From Daphnia pulex (taxonomy: Eukaryota; Arthropoda; Branchiopoda; Diplostraca; Daphniidae), in assembly GCF_021134715.1 (NCBI RefSeq), contig NC_060018.1, positions 12,231,501 to 12,295,500 of the forward strand: 64,000 bases of DNA. The letters are read 5' to 3'. The notes beneath the pieces were generated by a model. That model did not search any database. It was not told the DNA's origin and saw only the letters and a list, made by a program, of their open reading frames with translations. Both the position numbers and the translations under genes were made by a program. Below, piece after piece: positions 35,401 to 48,600 of this stretch. Each line of letters opens with the position of its first letter. Position 1 is the stretch's first letter.

Positions 35401-38400
35401 CGAGAAAAGAAAGAACAAATAATCTTTTTCCCTTACGAAGGTCAGCATCGTTATCGAGTTAGAAACATCAAATCCACCCCAAAACAAAAAAGAAAGAAGA
35501 AGAGCGTCCGTCCGTCATCATCCTACCGAATTCTACCACTTCAACCCCTGGGTTTTTCGAGAGTAGAAAAAAATAAAATAAAATAAAAATTTTAAATAAA
35601 AATTCGAACCGATTTACAAGAAGAAAAAAATAAAGGAATCCAAGCCGGTTGTGGGTCTTAAAAACTGGAAGAAGAAGAAGAAGTGTGTGTGGCTTGCGCC
35701 AGGCCAGCAGCAGCTCCCCATTGTTTTTTTGTTTTTTCTTCTTCTTTATCCAACAGGAATGTCTTGGATGGAAGATAATCATATTTTTGTTTTTCTTCTT
35801 CTTTGGAGAACGTGCGCGCGCTCCGTGGCATCAACCCAATTGATTCGCTTCCCCTTCTTTCGAATAAAAAACAAAAATAATCCCCTGCACCAAAACTTGA
35901 TGCGCTAACGTCATTTGCATTTCCTTTGACACCAGACGAAAAAATAAAATAAATATGGGCACGACTAAAAATTATATGAAAAAGGAAGAATCGAAAAATT
36001 ACGTCAGATGGGAAGAAGAAGAAAAAGTATAGTGATGGGTATATACGTATATACGTGGGCGCACTAATGTTAAGTGCCTCAGAGTAGAGCGGGCGACGGC
36101 GGAAGCGGCGGAAGTGTGACCTATAGGCGCGGGGGTTTTCTCTTCCTACTTACATGTACACACATCCCCCCTCTGGTACTACCATCGCCACCACTATTCC
36201 GGATATATATTATCTTTTTCTTCTCTACCCCCCTTCCACTTTGCTTCTTCCTATTCCTTCCCCCCATTGTGTTGGCTGGTGGATATTAGCTTCACAAATA
36301 CACACCATCGGTCGGTCGTATAGATTCTTCAGACTGTTTTTCTTGTATTATTTTCTTCTTCTTCTTCTTTGCCTTTTTTGGAACAAAAGGGAAAATAAGA
36401 CAGCGGGGGGGATTTAAAGACGCCATCGGCGGCGGCTTGAGGGGCTTTGGTCGACTTATTTCTTCTAGGGTGAATTTGTTCCATGGGAACAAATCCCCTA
36501 AACAACAAAAAAAAGTTCTTCCGTTTTTTTTTAATTTTAAAAAGAAATGGAATATAGATTTCAAGTCGATTCCGGACCGGATGAACTTGGAAAATTTTCG
36601 TTTACCCCTCCCAAGACTAGAGGCGCAATCCGTTTACACGCATAGGATGTCCATCATTCCGGATAGATTCCCGTTTTTACTACACCAGTGTGCGGCGGGT
36701 AATTTGCAAGCGGGTCGCGTTCAAACATTCATTGAACAACCAACTCTGGAACCGACCACAAAGTTCAGCAAGTAGAAAAACAACAAGTTGGGAAATTGCC
36801 GTCTCGGCAGCAACTTTACCAAAAGTTTCCCGCCAGAACACACGACGACGTCCGTTTGAAATAGTCGAGGAAACTATCCAGACAGACAGACAGGACCCAT
36901 GCACGTATACACCAAGTTTAGTTTGTCTGGGTATTTTATATTGCGCGACGAATGTCGTTTCAATATCGCAAAAATAAAATAAAATAAAAAAAGATTCCGG
37001 GCCGCCCAAGAGCCAAAGAAAAATGAGCGCGACTCACAAATGATTACGTGATTGAATACATAATAATATGTTTGATATCTCTTTCTCTCTCTCTACAACC
37101 CCAAAAAAGAGAAAAGAGGATTTCCGTGTTCGTTTGAATTTCGAATTAAGGAACGATCAAACACACACAAAGAATTAATTTTAAAGAAAATAAAATAAAA
37201 CCGGTTTCAAATTTACCGCCTTTTTTGGGTTCGATCGTCTTATTTTTTTTTTATTAAAACGTTTGCCCTCCCCTTTCTTTCAGTGGAATTTATTAGACTT
37301 CTTGTTTTTTTCTTCGATCCATTTCAGTTGACAACATGTCAAGAAAAAAGGAAAAAAAGAAAAAAAGAAAAGCTCAATTCCAACGTCTTAATTAAGTTGA
37401 CAGATATATACTGTTGCAGCATGGACAAAATTATTCTTTCGGTCCAGCTGTCCTTGCCCGGCAGGGACCGAGCCCCAGACAACCCCCCAAAACAAGAAGA
37501 ACCCATCAACCTTAAAAATTTGGTTTTGTTTTTTTATTCCGATTATTTTCCTGTTTATTGTCTACGTGTCAATCTGTTTGCCTTCAAAAACTTTGGAACC
37601 GCCAAATTAAAAAAGGAATTTCGACCAACAGGTTCGATAGTCCCATTACCTCCCATCAAGCGCGTGCCCTTGTCATTTCGTGTTGATTTTGATAATGATT
37701 TCGTTAATTCTTTGCATTCGAAATACTCCCGGGAAATTCCCTCATCATTGCCGATCGAAATTTGAATAATAAGGGCGCGGTCACCAAATTCAAATTCAAA
37801 TTTCAACCAAATAAAAAGACGGAAAGAATTTGGCCGGTTTACCTGAAGATTTTACGTCGGTTATTCGGGTGTATAGTGTCGGCCATAACGGGATCGACCT
37901 TCCTCAACAGCTGGTGAAGTCTGGCGCTGCTCAAATGCTCCAGCGCCTTGGCGTCCGATCCCACCTCGCCCAACGGTAATAATTTCAAAAGTAGCTCGTC
38001 ATTATCGTTCCCGTCGTCGAGCGTCTGGGCCGTCTGAGTGGACGTGGACGGCCGTTGCCGTCGCAGCTGCTCGTCTCGTTCGTAAAGCAAAGTCGTCTGG
38101 TCCTGGCCGGACTTGTGGTCACCGTCCAGCAACACTTTCCATAGCAACGACTCGATATAGTAGTGAGTCCCGCCAACGATGACCGGCACCCGTCCGTTGA
38201 GCAGCAAGTCGTCAATCTGTCGGCCCAAATTATTTTTAATTGTAGTAAATTCGTATTAATAGAACATTTTTGGGATGGGTAGGGGGGAGGGGAACCGGTC
38301 CAACAATATCTCGTCCGCGGACTTTTTCCCAAGTCGTCGTTACGTGTCAATCGCTTCTTTTTCTAGGAATTGGAGAAGGTCCAGACAGAGACACAACGTC

Positions 38401-41400
38401 AGTTCGTTTTCTTTTAATTTTTAATTTGGAAATGAAAAAATCCCGGAGGACCTTGAACCGATGGGGATCGCCACTGCTCGACGGTTGACTGGACACCGCG
38501 AGATGCCCCGAAAACCCAAGAGGTCATCCCAAACAACCCAAAAGTTTTTCGACCAAAAGGAGCGCAACAAAAACTGCTGATTCAGCGCTCATAGTCAAAT
38601 CAAAAAAATCCCAGTGGCAGACACCACACACAGAAACGACATTTCCATTCAAAATCAGACAACAAAAAAAGAAATAATCAAAACCACGGGGTCATCCGGT
38701 TGCACATTTGACAGCTGGGCGGCAACACCCGACAACCACACACACACATTGGCTATCGGATGGCGCGATCTGGACGGAAGCTCGTAGCAACCGGAACAGA
38801 CCGACCGCCCAGCAGTTTCCAAACGAGAAATTAAATGAATGAAAAACTTACAACAGCCAACGATTTGCGTTGAAAGTCCACGACGGTCCAGCGGGTCAAG
38901 GGTGATGCGCAATCGATGAGATGATGGGGGACGAGCTGCCGCTCTTCCAACGTGACTTTATTCGTGATTATGTCCAGCCCTTGGTAGATCTGAATAAAAA
39001 AGAAAAAAAGATAAAAGATAAAAATGATGTAAAAGAAAAGACAATGTCTATCAAAAGACAATTTGGTTTCGTAAATGGACTCTTGTTTTTCTGCGTTGAT
39101 TCACGGACATTGTGTGTGCGTCCCGTGAGTGCCGGCCCATTCAAACGTGTTATCTCTCTGTCCCACCACTTGATTAATCTTTTGCATTTCGAAATGAAAA
39201 CAAACAAGAAATAAAAGAAAAAAAAAAGAAAAAAGGAACACAAGCCAACGGGATCAACCTTTGAATGGCAGTCACGTCCTTCGACGTTTCATGACAACAA
39301 GCGTCTTCGATTCATTCGCTGGCCGGCCACAGGCAACCAAACAGCCGGCTGCCGGCCTATTTTTTAGGGGGGAGATTATCATGTCGACAAGACAACAATT
39401 TTAATTTTGGTTTTTTTATTTTTTCGCGGTTGCCAAGAGTTACCGACAACTTTTGATCCCAACGGCCTCAAAGACGTACATGTATGCGAGTGGTGGCGGT
39501 CCTTGAATGAAATCGGGCGCTGACCGAGCTGGGCTGAGCTGGGCTGTGCTGCCGGGGCCCCCTGCCGTCGCCGCTAGACGACCGATTAGATAATTTTTTT
39601 CCCGTGTGTGTGAGGCTGCGGCCGACGAGAGAGTTAGGCCATTTTCTCATTCCCTCAAGGACTTTTTTATTAGACGATTATTCTAAAGGCGCACGACGAA
39701 AATGGGCAGTAGTCGCTGTGCCGGTTTCGTTTCTTTTTTGTGAAATCGAAACTCCCCCCACAACAAACAACAACAGGAACGTCAACCTTGGAGCTAGGCA
39801 ACTTTATTGGCAGAACTGCGACTAGCGGCTGGTTTAGGCAACCTCATACGAACCACCTCACTCCCGCTCTCTCTGACATAAAAAAAAAAAAAAAAAACGT
39901 GAGGTCGTTGGGTACGAACGGCTGGAGGAAAGGAGAGACAGAAAAAGTCCCTGAAATTTATCTTTATCGACTTATTTTTTCGGTTTACCTGGGCGTCTGA
40001 GGGCATTGCGAAATGAAACGTCGACGTAAATGGGGAATGTGCTGTCGACATTGAAAATCATTTCCATAGATTGGCCATCGATTAATTAAATTGTCAACGA
40101 GTTTGTACCAATGGCGAGAAATAGTGACAGGTGGCGCCAATCGACCACACCCAGAAAAAACCCAAAAAATTTCAGGAATCGTTGAATTCTCGTTTGTTTT
40201 TGGTTTGTTTTAACTTTGACGTGCGAATGTCTGTCGGGGCTCTCAATTTTTTGGCCGACTGCCGCGGTTGTTGTACTTGTTCAAGGTACAACAGCCCCAG
40301 GGCAGGGATGGTCACCGACTCGCGGCGCAAATGGACGAAGAAACAAAAAGGATCTGCGGTCAAGAGCGAACACAAAAAAAAATGTCGAGACGACTCACGA
40401 ATTTCGCCTATAATAAAATATAAAAATTGTTCACGGCGGTCGGGAAATTCCGCACGAAAGGCAGAAAATAAAATTTAAGAAAAAAAAGGCGCCCAGTCAC
40501 GAATTCGACCACCACCAACGCTCCCGACACGTCATCCGATCTGATTTGTTCTTTAATCAACCACAGCTCGTCTCTTTCTCTCTCCTTTTTTAATAAAGTT
40601 TCAGATTCAACCCCCAGCAAATTATGAATACATATCAATTGATTAATGTCAAACACAACATTCCAAACACACAATAAAACAAAAAACAAAAGAAATACGC
40701 ATTTTTTTTTGTCTTGTTGCTTTTGGCGTAAGATCGCTCGGCTCATGTGGGTCGTGCAAGAGGGGCGTGATTTCCGCGTGATCGTCCTTGACCGCCAGAC
40801 AAGCCTCCCACACTTACCTCCCCATTTCTCACGCCATCGCTGAAAGAGCGGGAGAGAGATAGGGGAGGTGGGGGATGTATCATAAACGGCGCAGTTTTAG
40901 ATTCGTAGCTGGCAGACAGCAGCAACCGAAAAATATGTAACGCTGTACTATCGGCTATCGCAAAAGTAACTTTGGAAAAATTATCTTTTCCACTTTATTT
41001 GATCAGAGAGAATCTGTCCCGTCATCGAGCAAATAACAATCAATTGAGGACACAAACACACACACGGATAATCAAACGTCACGTGGCCGACTCACGTGCG
41101 GACCGATCGAAAAATTCTTTGACCATTTCTGTTTTCGCTTGGCAGAAATAAAAGGAGCCCAGTCATTCCAACACCCTACAAGTTGTACAGTATTTTTTTG
41201 TGTCGACCTTGTTATGTGTGTGTCTGTCTCTTGTCCCTCGTAAATGCATCTAAAAATAAGTTACGTCGTTGTTTTTTCATTTTTTGGCGGGAGCGTTCGG
41301 AATGTTCAAATTGGTAAAACAAGAAAAATGTGTACAAGGGGCCAGGGGGGAGGTCGATCGTGGATCCAATTAAGTCTGCCCTGCTCTCGCCTTGTTGTTG

Positions 41401-42656
41401 TTGCACACACACGAAGACTCTATCCAATTTCGATCGTTTACTCGAAGCTCTCTTCGCTGGGTTGTGCAACAACATTTCGTCGCCCACCTTCTTCGGTCTT
41501 TTTTTGGCTGATGAAACTCATAAAAAGAGCGAGTCGATAAATTTAAGAAGAGACTCCGCCAAAAACAAGAAGGAAGGACCACGCCCTGCTCTAGTCGAGT
41601 CATTGAACTTTGTGCATGGCGCGCACCTGAAAATAGAACGAGCGCACACGCGCTCTATATAAAGAAATGCGTGAAAAATAAAAAGAGGCGAACGAACGAA
41701 CGAACGAACGAAGAGGGTGTGTTAAAGAGAGGGGGGAAAAGAAGCTTACGGACACAACAACCGAGACCAGACGGTTAAAATGGTAGAAGGAAGGAAGGTG
41801 AATGTTTTTCCTCCTTGAGGCTGTGTCTGGGGAGAGCTTCAAGCGGGAATGTACGACCATAATCTTCCTTTTTCTTTTTCGAACTGAGGCCGAACCCACC
41901 ACGTAAGAGAAAGAAAAAAAACGTGATTTAGGAGCCTGGTGACGTAAACGGGCACAGGCAAACAAGTTTTTTTTGTTTCCAGGCCTTGGAATCTCAACTG
42001 GCAGCAGTGACTTGGATTCCGGGCAAAATAGAAAAAAAAAGGATTCTAGAGCCTCTGATGGTGTGGCCTTGTCTGCATTCTGGCATGGAACTTATCTGAC
42101 CCTTAGTCGAAAAAGTGAAATCACCGGTCCCAGACCTAGCCAAGATTATTTCTTTTAGAAAGAGGTTAATCGCTGAATCTAGTTTATGGCTTGTTCGCAT
42201 TCTGCAGTGGTGGGCTTGAACCGCTTCCAATGGCTGCTGCACTGACCCTACAACTCAACACAGGCCTGGCTGTTTTCGAGAAAAGAGAAAATTGTTATTC
42301 AAAGTAGTGCATCAAACTTTAAAGCAGCCAGACTTGTTGTAGACCTGGGGATCTTTAACAATGCGGCACCTTGGCACAATGCTGACGTAAGTGGGAGGCC
42401 GTGGCACGGAATACAAAACGTTTATGACTTATTCACGACCACCAGAGAGAAAGATGTGAGAACACAAGACTAAAAGGAGGGGGGAAAATAGAAATACCTG
42501 CATAGAATCGGCACTAATGATTTCACCTCCATATTTCACTGCCAATTCTAGAGCGAGTTTCGATTTCCCAGTGCCGGTTGCCCCACACACGACAATCACC
42601 GGCAAACGAGAATTCAAAAGTCTCGTGGTGGTTCTTGACAACCCCACGGCCGCCAT
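20411..42656 (-). CDS. TRIT1: tRNA dimethylallyltransferase (tRNA isopentenyltransferase)
   Basis: Seven exons join in phase to 543 residues: 42656-42498, 38989-38852, 38216-37843, 31104-30960, 27113-26992, 21189-20979, 20893-20411. The basic N-terminus ([17 protein letters not shown]) could target mitochondria. Motifs in order: P-loop [112 protein letters not shown]. The last exon has a C2H2 finger [11 protein letters not shown]...HLGSNRH (C-x2-C-x12-H-x5-H), as in eukaryotic TRIT1, then a Gln-rich tail. The enzyme transfers an isopentenyl group from DMAPP to N6 of adenosine 37 in cytosolic and mitochondrial tRNAs reading UNN codons. The exon 5 donor (GTACCG at 26991) is the weakest border but gives the right frame and conserved residues. 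Introns of 3.5, 6.7, 3.8 and 5.8 kb are extreme for this locus. Confidence 0.92.
22867..22898. repeat. G7/C17 homopolymer pair
   Basis: A GGGGGGG run (22867-22873) is followed after eight bases by a run of 17 C (22882-22898). The two could pair as a hairpin. The C-run is prone to length errors. Confidence 0.7.
24665..24947. mobile_element. Foldback (MITE-like) inverted-repeat element
   Basis: The left arm (24665-24793) and right arm (24819-24947) are near-perfect reverse complements of 129 bp, with a 25-nt spacer. Only a few differences occur, all close to the loop. The termini read TATACAGTCATGCG on both sides. This could be a TA target duplication next to a TACAGT-type end, as in Tc1/mariner-related MITEs, but the exact ends are ambiguous because both sides carry extra TA steps. 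There is no internal open frame. It lies in TRIT1 intron 5, so the pre-mRNA would contain a long double-stranded hairpin. Whether other copies exist in the genome cannot be seen here. Confidence 0.8.
27114..30959 (-). other. TRIT1 intron 4 (3.8 kb)
   Basis: This is an AT-rich intron without a supported nested gene. The 27960-28400 part is less repetitive than its surroundings and contains a stem-loop-capable segment at 28255-28307. The rest is dominated by A- and T-runs and short GAA or CA repeats. Confidence 0.65.
32190..32211. repeat. GGT trinucleotide repeat
   Basis: Seven GTG/GGT units in TRIT1 intron 3. Antisense translation gives a poly-His frame that is only a shadow of the repeat. 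Confidence 0.8.
33911..33949. repeat. Self-complementary CTT/GAA microsatellite
   Basis: A (TTC)n run is followed after a short A/T spacer by a (GAA)n run, making a hairpin-capable palindrome. Similar TTC or GAA runs recur across this intron. Confidence 0.7.
38990..42497 (-). other. TRIT1 intron 1 (3.5 kb)
   Basis: First intron of TRIT1. It has a run of A at about 39880-39897, a GAAC repeat (41689-41712) and two CACGTG E-boxes 13 bp apart (41080-41085, 41093-41098). No nested gene is supported. Confidence 0.65.
41689..41712. repeat. GAAC tetranucleotide repeat
   Basis: About five to six copies of CGAA/GAAC in TRIT1 intron 1. Confidence 0.8.
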
Positions 42657-45600
42657 CTTTAAAACACCAAAACACTACACACACTTGGGAGACAATCGAC
42701 GAACGCATAGCGCAACCCCGAGGCCCTGGCCCCTTTACCATTTTTTCCCGTTTCTTTTATGAGCTCATCAGCCATTCAACCTGGCAAAATCACCCCCAAA
42801 GAAATTCTTTTTAACAGTTTCGACAAAAAAAAAACCACACATTAACGACAATCCGTTTTTCGTAACCATGAACTTCGTTACGGTCCACCTGAATAACTTG
42901 GTCCCCCTTTTTCTCTAGATTTAAATCAATCAATTTTTAAAAACATGTACATGTTATAAAGGGGGAAAAAATTGTAATTTTTTTTATTTTTCTTCATACC
43001 TCAATTGTTCATTTTTTCTTTTCTTTGGGCGATCAAATCCCTGCAGGTAAATAACGTGACCAGCGGAGGCGTATATAGCGGGGGTCATCGATCAGCTGCT
43101 GCAAAAGAATCTTCTTCTTCTTCTTATTTCCATCATCAACATGCAATTCTCTTTTTTCTATACACATTCTGGCTGCCAGGGGAAAAACTGAATTTTTTGA
43201 GGATGACCTTTACGACCTGTTTCATAACCGGTTCATCCAGTCTGGCCATCATGCATATATGTAATCACCAGAAGAAATCACATTAGCTTTGCCACAGGAG
43301 CCAAAATATAATCTTTTAAAAAAAGAAAAAAAAAAACATTCTTCTCAATTATGAAATACATCATTCCCGATGGTGAATATTCCATAAAAGGTCGATTTGA
43401 ATTTTAAACGTTTAGACTTTTTGTTTGAGTGATGGCGATAGGAAAACCGGTCAACTTTTAAAATTATCAGATGATTAATCCTAATATGTAGATAGCACAC
43501 GAAATTCTATGAACAACAATCAGTTGCTTGTGCAAGTCGAGCGTGAGCTGTTTACACCACCCCACCAAACGGCCAAGGACCCTAAAAACCCTTAATGATT
43601 ATTTCCTTTGGAGAAAATAAGGTGGAAGAGGGGTGCGTACACGTGTTACTCCACTTTCTCACGGCACACACAGACGGTCAAGAGGAAATTGTTTTTTCTT
43701 CTCCTAACATGGGTGCACTAAATATACTACTGGGGTATATAGGAAGAGGAATTGCGGTGCTAGGAGCTTCTTTTTCTGTTGGCGGAAATAGACCGACCGA
43801 CTGGGGGTAGTAGCAGCCGAGGTTATTTTTGTTGGATTTTATCTAGAGACTCTCTTGTTCCAGCCGACAACTTGACATTGATTATACAAGGTATGTACAG
43901 GCTGAAGAGTATTTTCATATAGCAAAGGAAAATGGCTGGATAATTTGATTGAAGCCAATTTGACATTTGCCTTATTGGAAATATCATTTCAACTTTTGGG
44001 AATGAGACTGACAGTTTCCACTTCTTCTTTGGCGGTGGGTTGGGGAAATTTGAATAACTGTCCGAATAATGAATTTCAAATTTCACAGCCGACTGTTACA
44101 CGCCTTATCGGTCTTCTCCACTCGGTCAAAATACAAAATGTTTCAAACTGATAAACAAGTGGACAATGTGTAGGTTTTCACACACAAGATAATGGCGTAT
44201 CCGTAAAAATAAAATAGTTAATCGATCAAGATCCGTGTTTATAAGCTAATGAAAGAAAAGAAAAATATAAAAGAAAGTGAATATTTCCATTCGCGTCACG
44301 ATAAAAGTGTGCGTCAATCAAGGACCAGCTATAGCTCTAATTCCGAACGACGTTTTCCCCCCTGTCGACAGGTGCGAATATGGCGCCAGTCTGGGTCTGT
44401 TCTAAATGTCTGTCAGTGTTTAATCCAGCACACGCGGTGGACAAATAATATATGAATACGAAAGTAGGCTAGATAAACTGAATTCAGTGTGTAACAAACT
44501 AATTGACGGCGTTGTGGAGATGGAGCATTCCCCCCTTATAATATAGATTCAGCTGCTTAATGTACGTGTGTCTGTCTGATGATGAATTAATCGGACGGGG
44601 GAAAATGTTCCAAAAATGATTCCATTATTATTAATGGTCTTTGGCTTCTTCCCGTCTGCTTTGTTAATAAAAAAGAAAAAAAAAAGAAGTTTGATTGTTA
44701 TTAAATATGATACTTCCCACAGTTCAAAAACGTCTGGTTTGCTGTTGCTCTTGTTTTGTTTGCTTGTGTTATAGTAAAGTGGTGTGGTGTGATTGGCCTT
44801 CTTCCGAGTGTTGAATTATGATCCAACAGCTCGGGTTGCACACGCAGGCATTCTTCTATTGTTGTCTCGAACAACACACTGAGCCAAGCCTTTTATTATT
44901 ATTTTCTTCTTTCAATTCTTCATTCGTTTTTTTTTTATTATTATTAAGAGCTACTACGACTATACACACACGTATCAATGACAGTCCCTCCTTCCGAATA
45001 ACAATGGGTGGTGGGAAAAACACCCGACACTTTTCATTTTTATAATTTTTTAAACCGGCGAATTTTGAATGATTTTGATTGTGTCGACTTCCTTTTCTTA
45101 ACAATTATTTTACCTTTTTTTTCAGGGGGGAGTGAGGGGGGGTTTGTTAGGTACGCCAAAGGTTTTTATTAGCTTTTTTTTTTTTACTTGAACCTTTTGC
45201 TTTCGTTACGGTAATTAAGAAAAGAGCGTTTAGTCGGCTGATGATGAACCATAAGAATATTCAAGGGTAAAAGTATACAGTGGGGCTTCTTTTTTTATTA
45301 TTTTACCTTGTCTAGTCCCCCCTTACTTCACTGTTTTAAGGTAAAATGTTTACCCCCCGGTGGAAAGAAAAAACCAAAACAATGTTAAACTTTTCCCTCA
45401 TTAGGGAATGTCATAAACGAGTAAATTTATTCTCTTTTCCACTTTTGGAATAACAAAAAACAGAAAAGTATTTTTAGCCGAGTGAACGAAATTGGCGAAA
45501 ATCAATCCTTATATGTGGAAACACCTTAAAAATCAATCCAATTACTCGACGTATTTTTTTGCTTAATTAAAGGACATGAGCAGCGCTGTAGAGACCGGCT

Positions 45601-48600
45601 TATTTGGCGGTTGACGACAACCCGAGAGGAATATAAGGCAGCGCGGAATGCTTACAACCAATCCAAGACAGTAGTTGCTGGTTGTTGTTGTTGTGACCTA
45701 AATGGGAACTCGAATCTAAATTGAACACCCCCTTCGCCCCTGGAACTTGTACTAATCTAATCAGAGATATCGGTCAGTGTCGTAACAAACATTATATGCG
45801 TCTCTCACTATATACTGGCATGGTGGAGATTTTGTTGTAGAAGAAAAACGACCAAAAGTGCATAAGGTTACACAGCAATACACAAACTCGTTTCAACTAG
45901 CGATCAACATATAAATATATTCCAGATTAATTTGAAATCAATATGGAGTGGCTGATAAGAATAGACGAGACTAGTTTTTTTTCTCTCTCATTCAATCCAC
46001 GTTTGTACATAAAATATTCGTACGCCAACGACATTATCTCCCGATTTTTTGGGGAGGGTTTGCATCGGCTCCCTTTCTATCCACACTCAGTCTCCTCGGA
46101 TGATGATGATGGCGTAACCAACTGAGACACAAAGTCGTTCCAGTCGATCCTTTTCTTGCTGACCCCTGCTAATTTATTTAAAGCCAGTTGGCGCCTCCAA
46201 ATGGGAGCCGAGCGCTGATAAGTCAATCAAATCAAAAATGTGTTTTGAAAGTCTCGACTTTGGATGTGTTTGTTCGATTCCATTTATCTAATAAGATACA
46301 AACGAATGAATGAAGCAATGCCACTGGGTAGAAAAAGAAACAAAATAACACGGGAACCTTGGGAATCCCAATTTTTTCCGAGTTGGACTTCTGCATCTGT
46401 CCGAACTGCCAGTCCACAGCGGGTCGTTTCCAAATTGAAAATTTTTTCGGCTCTTTTTTGAAATTTATTACAAGAGGAAATTGTGGGGCGGAGAACTATC
46501 AGCGTTGACGTAAATTGGGTAACGAGACGCGGTGTGCGCATCCATCGACAGGTTGTAAAAAGGCAAAATTTTTCTTTTTACTATACGCGGTGGGCGGGAA
46601 ATGCAATCTCCATAAAAATAATCCGAGTCGAGCGAGAAATAATTGAATAATAAACAACAGTTAAATAGTCCACCAGCAAAAAAAAACTAACTAATAAAAT
46701 AAAAAGGTGTTGAATGTAATGAGCATCTGTCTAAAAAACCAAAAAATCATCGGCGATTTGAAATGACGCCGTAAAAAAATTTCAGACGACAGTTTTGAAA
46801 AAAGGCGGGAAATTCCTCGTGAAAAATAATAATGTCGGGAAATTGTTATTTTTTCGTGGAGGAAATTACACCGCCGTTCGCCTCCGACGATTTCCAACGT
46901 CGTTTCTCTTTTAAAAGAGTTACCGTTACGCAAGGAAACTTCACAGTACCTGCGTACTCTGCTGGTCCATTGTCAATAAGAGTATTGTAATTTGCTATAG
47001 GGGAACTATTACTACATTCACGGTCGGCTGGTTTCTGGCTCGAACGAGGGTGGGAAAAAGACCATCTAGACCACCCCACCACAATTCTTATTTACTTCTT
47101 TCTTTCTGGTTAAAATTTATTTTGTTTGATTGAAATTCTTGAAGAAAAAACGGGTCCTTTTTGTGAAAAAGACAAGAGACTTTGGAAAGGAATTTCGGGA
47201 TAGACGTCATTTGCATTTATGTAAATTTGCCAGAAGGAAGTCATCGATAGTCGTGAATGAGGACGCAGCTGTAACACATCTCTCTCTTGTTTCTATGGGG
47301 GGGATTACGTCACGTCCCATGTAGAGGTCGGTTAGAAAACGATAAGGGACCATTCAACCTTTTCTCTATCAAGATTAGCCAGTTTTTATGAAACTTTCTT
47401 TCGAATAGGGAAAAAATATATCTTGTGAAGTGTTTTTATTGATTTTTAAAATTTTTCAAACTGGCCTTTCACGTTTTTAAGCTCATTATCTTTCATGGAA
47501 ACCCTAGATAAACAAACATTTTTAAAAATTTCCAGTTGGGGCTGGAGACGATTGCGTGGCAGCACTTTGCCGATTGCAATCAAAACGTTATCGAATAGTT
47601 GCCAATCGCCGCAATAAAAATGAAACAATTGGACAAATCCGTTGAACTAAAAAAAAATTTTTTTTATTCCGTTTTATTATTATTTTTTTTTCCTTCTGTT
47701 CCGAACAATCGTATTATAAGCGTTTTTCTTCCATTCTTTTTATCTTGCAAAAATACAAAACATCGTATGGGGGGGTAAAGGGGTAACACAAATGAAGAAA
47801 ACAGCTCACACACTCACACTCGTAAATTTTTTTCTATGTATAATAATAGTAAATTAGTTGGGGGGGTAGGGACAACATCATCATCACATCATCTTGCGTT
47901 GAATTATTTACTTCAGGATTGAGAGAGAGAACGGGATTTTGAATTGATTGGTTGTTTTAGCATATTTATAGACTGTACTACTTATTTGATATATTCTGAA
48001 TTTTGAGAAACAAAGTTGAGTTTTCTGATTGAATTGTCTTCTATTTAAAGATAAACCAGTGTAGAGGAGGTAATATTGGCAAAAGAGACGAATGAAAGTG
48101 TAATTCTTTCCTGAGCAGATTTTTCATTTTACACCCCAAAAAACAAAGAAAAAAAGTAGATTTTTTTTCGTTATTTTTTTTCTTATTTTCCGAGTTTCGA
48201 CCTGATTGCAAATTGGACAAATGGAACGACAGATGATGTGTGTGGATGTGACCGATGCTAATTTTTCAACACACGCAAGTTTTAACGAACACGCGAAAGA
48301 CAAAATTTTAGAAGGGAAAAAATAATGAGCTAAGCCACGAAGAAAAAAAATTGAATTATTTAAATGTGTGTGTACCACTGACGTCCAAGCTTTTCAGCCG
48401 CTATCAAAAAGTCGACGAAAAAAATTATTTCGGGAGACACAAAAAGCTCGCTTTATACAAAAAAATTAATTCCCGAAAAAATTACAAAAAAGTTATCGAA
48501 TTTCTGTTTTCCGCAACTAAGAAAATTCCGGGCAAAATCAAAAGACAAGGCACTGTGATGATGCACAATCAAGGGACTCGCAAAAAATTCGGAGCTCGAC

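Larger units (their letters stand above)
31105..37842 (-). other. TRIT1 intron 3 (6.7 kb)
   Basis: The largest TRIT1 intron. It carries a GGT repeat (32190-32211), a CTT tract followed by a complementary GAA tract (33911-33949), GGAC repeats near 34130-34147 and one TCACGTGA octamer (34557-34564). Open frames up to 160 codons exist, but they show no domain, splice context or composition that supports a gene. Confidence 0.65.

Noticed and set aside
37283..37765. 160-codon plus-strand open frame in TRIT1 intron 3
   Set aside because: Lys/Phe-rich translation of AT-rich DNA, with no domain, no linked exons and no promoter context.
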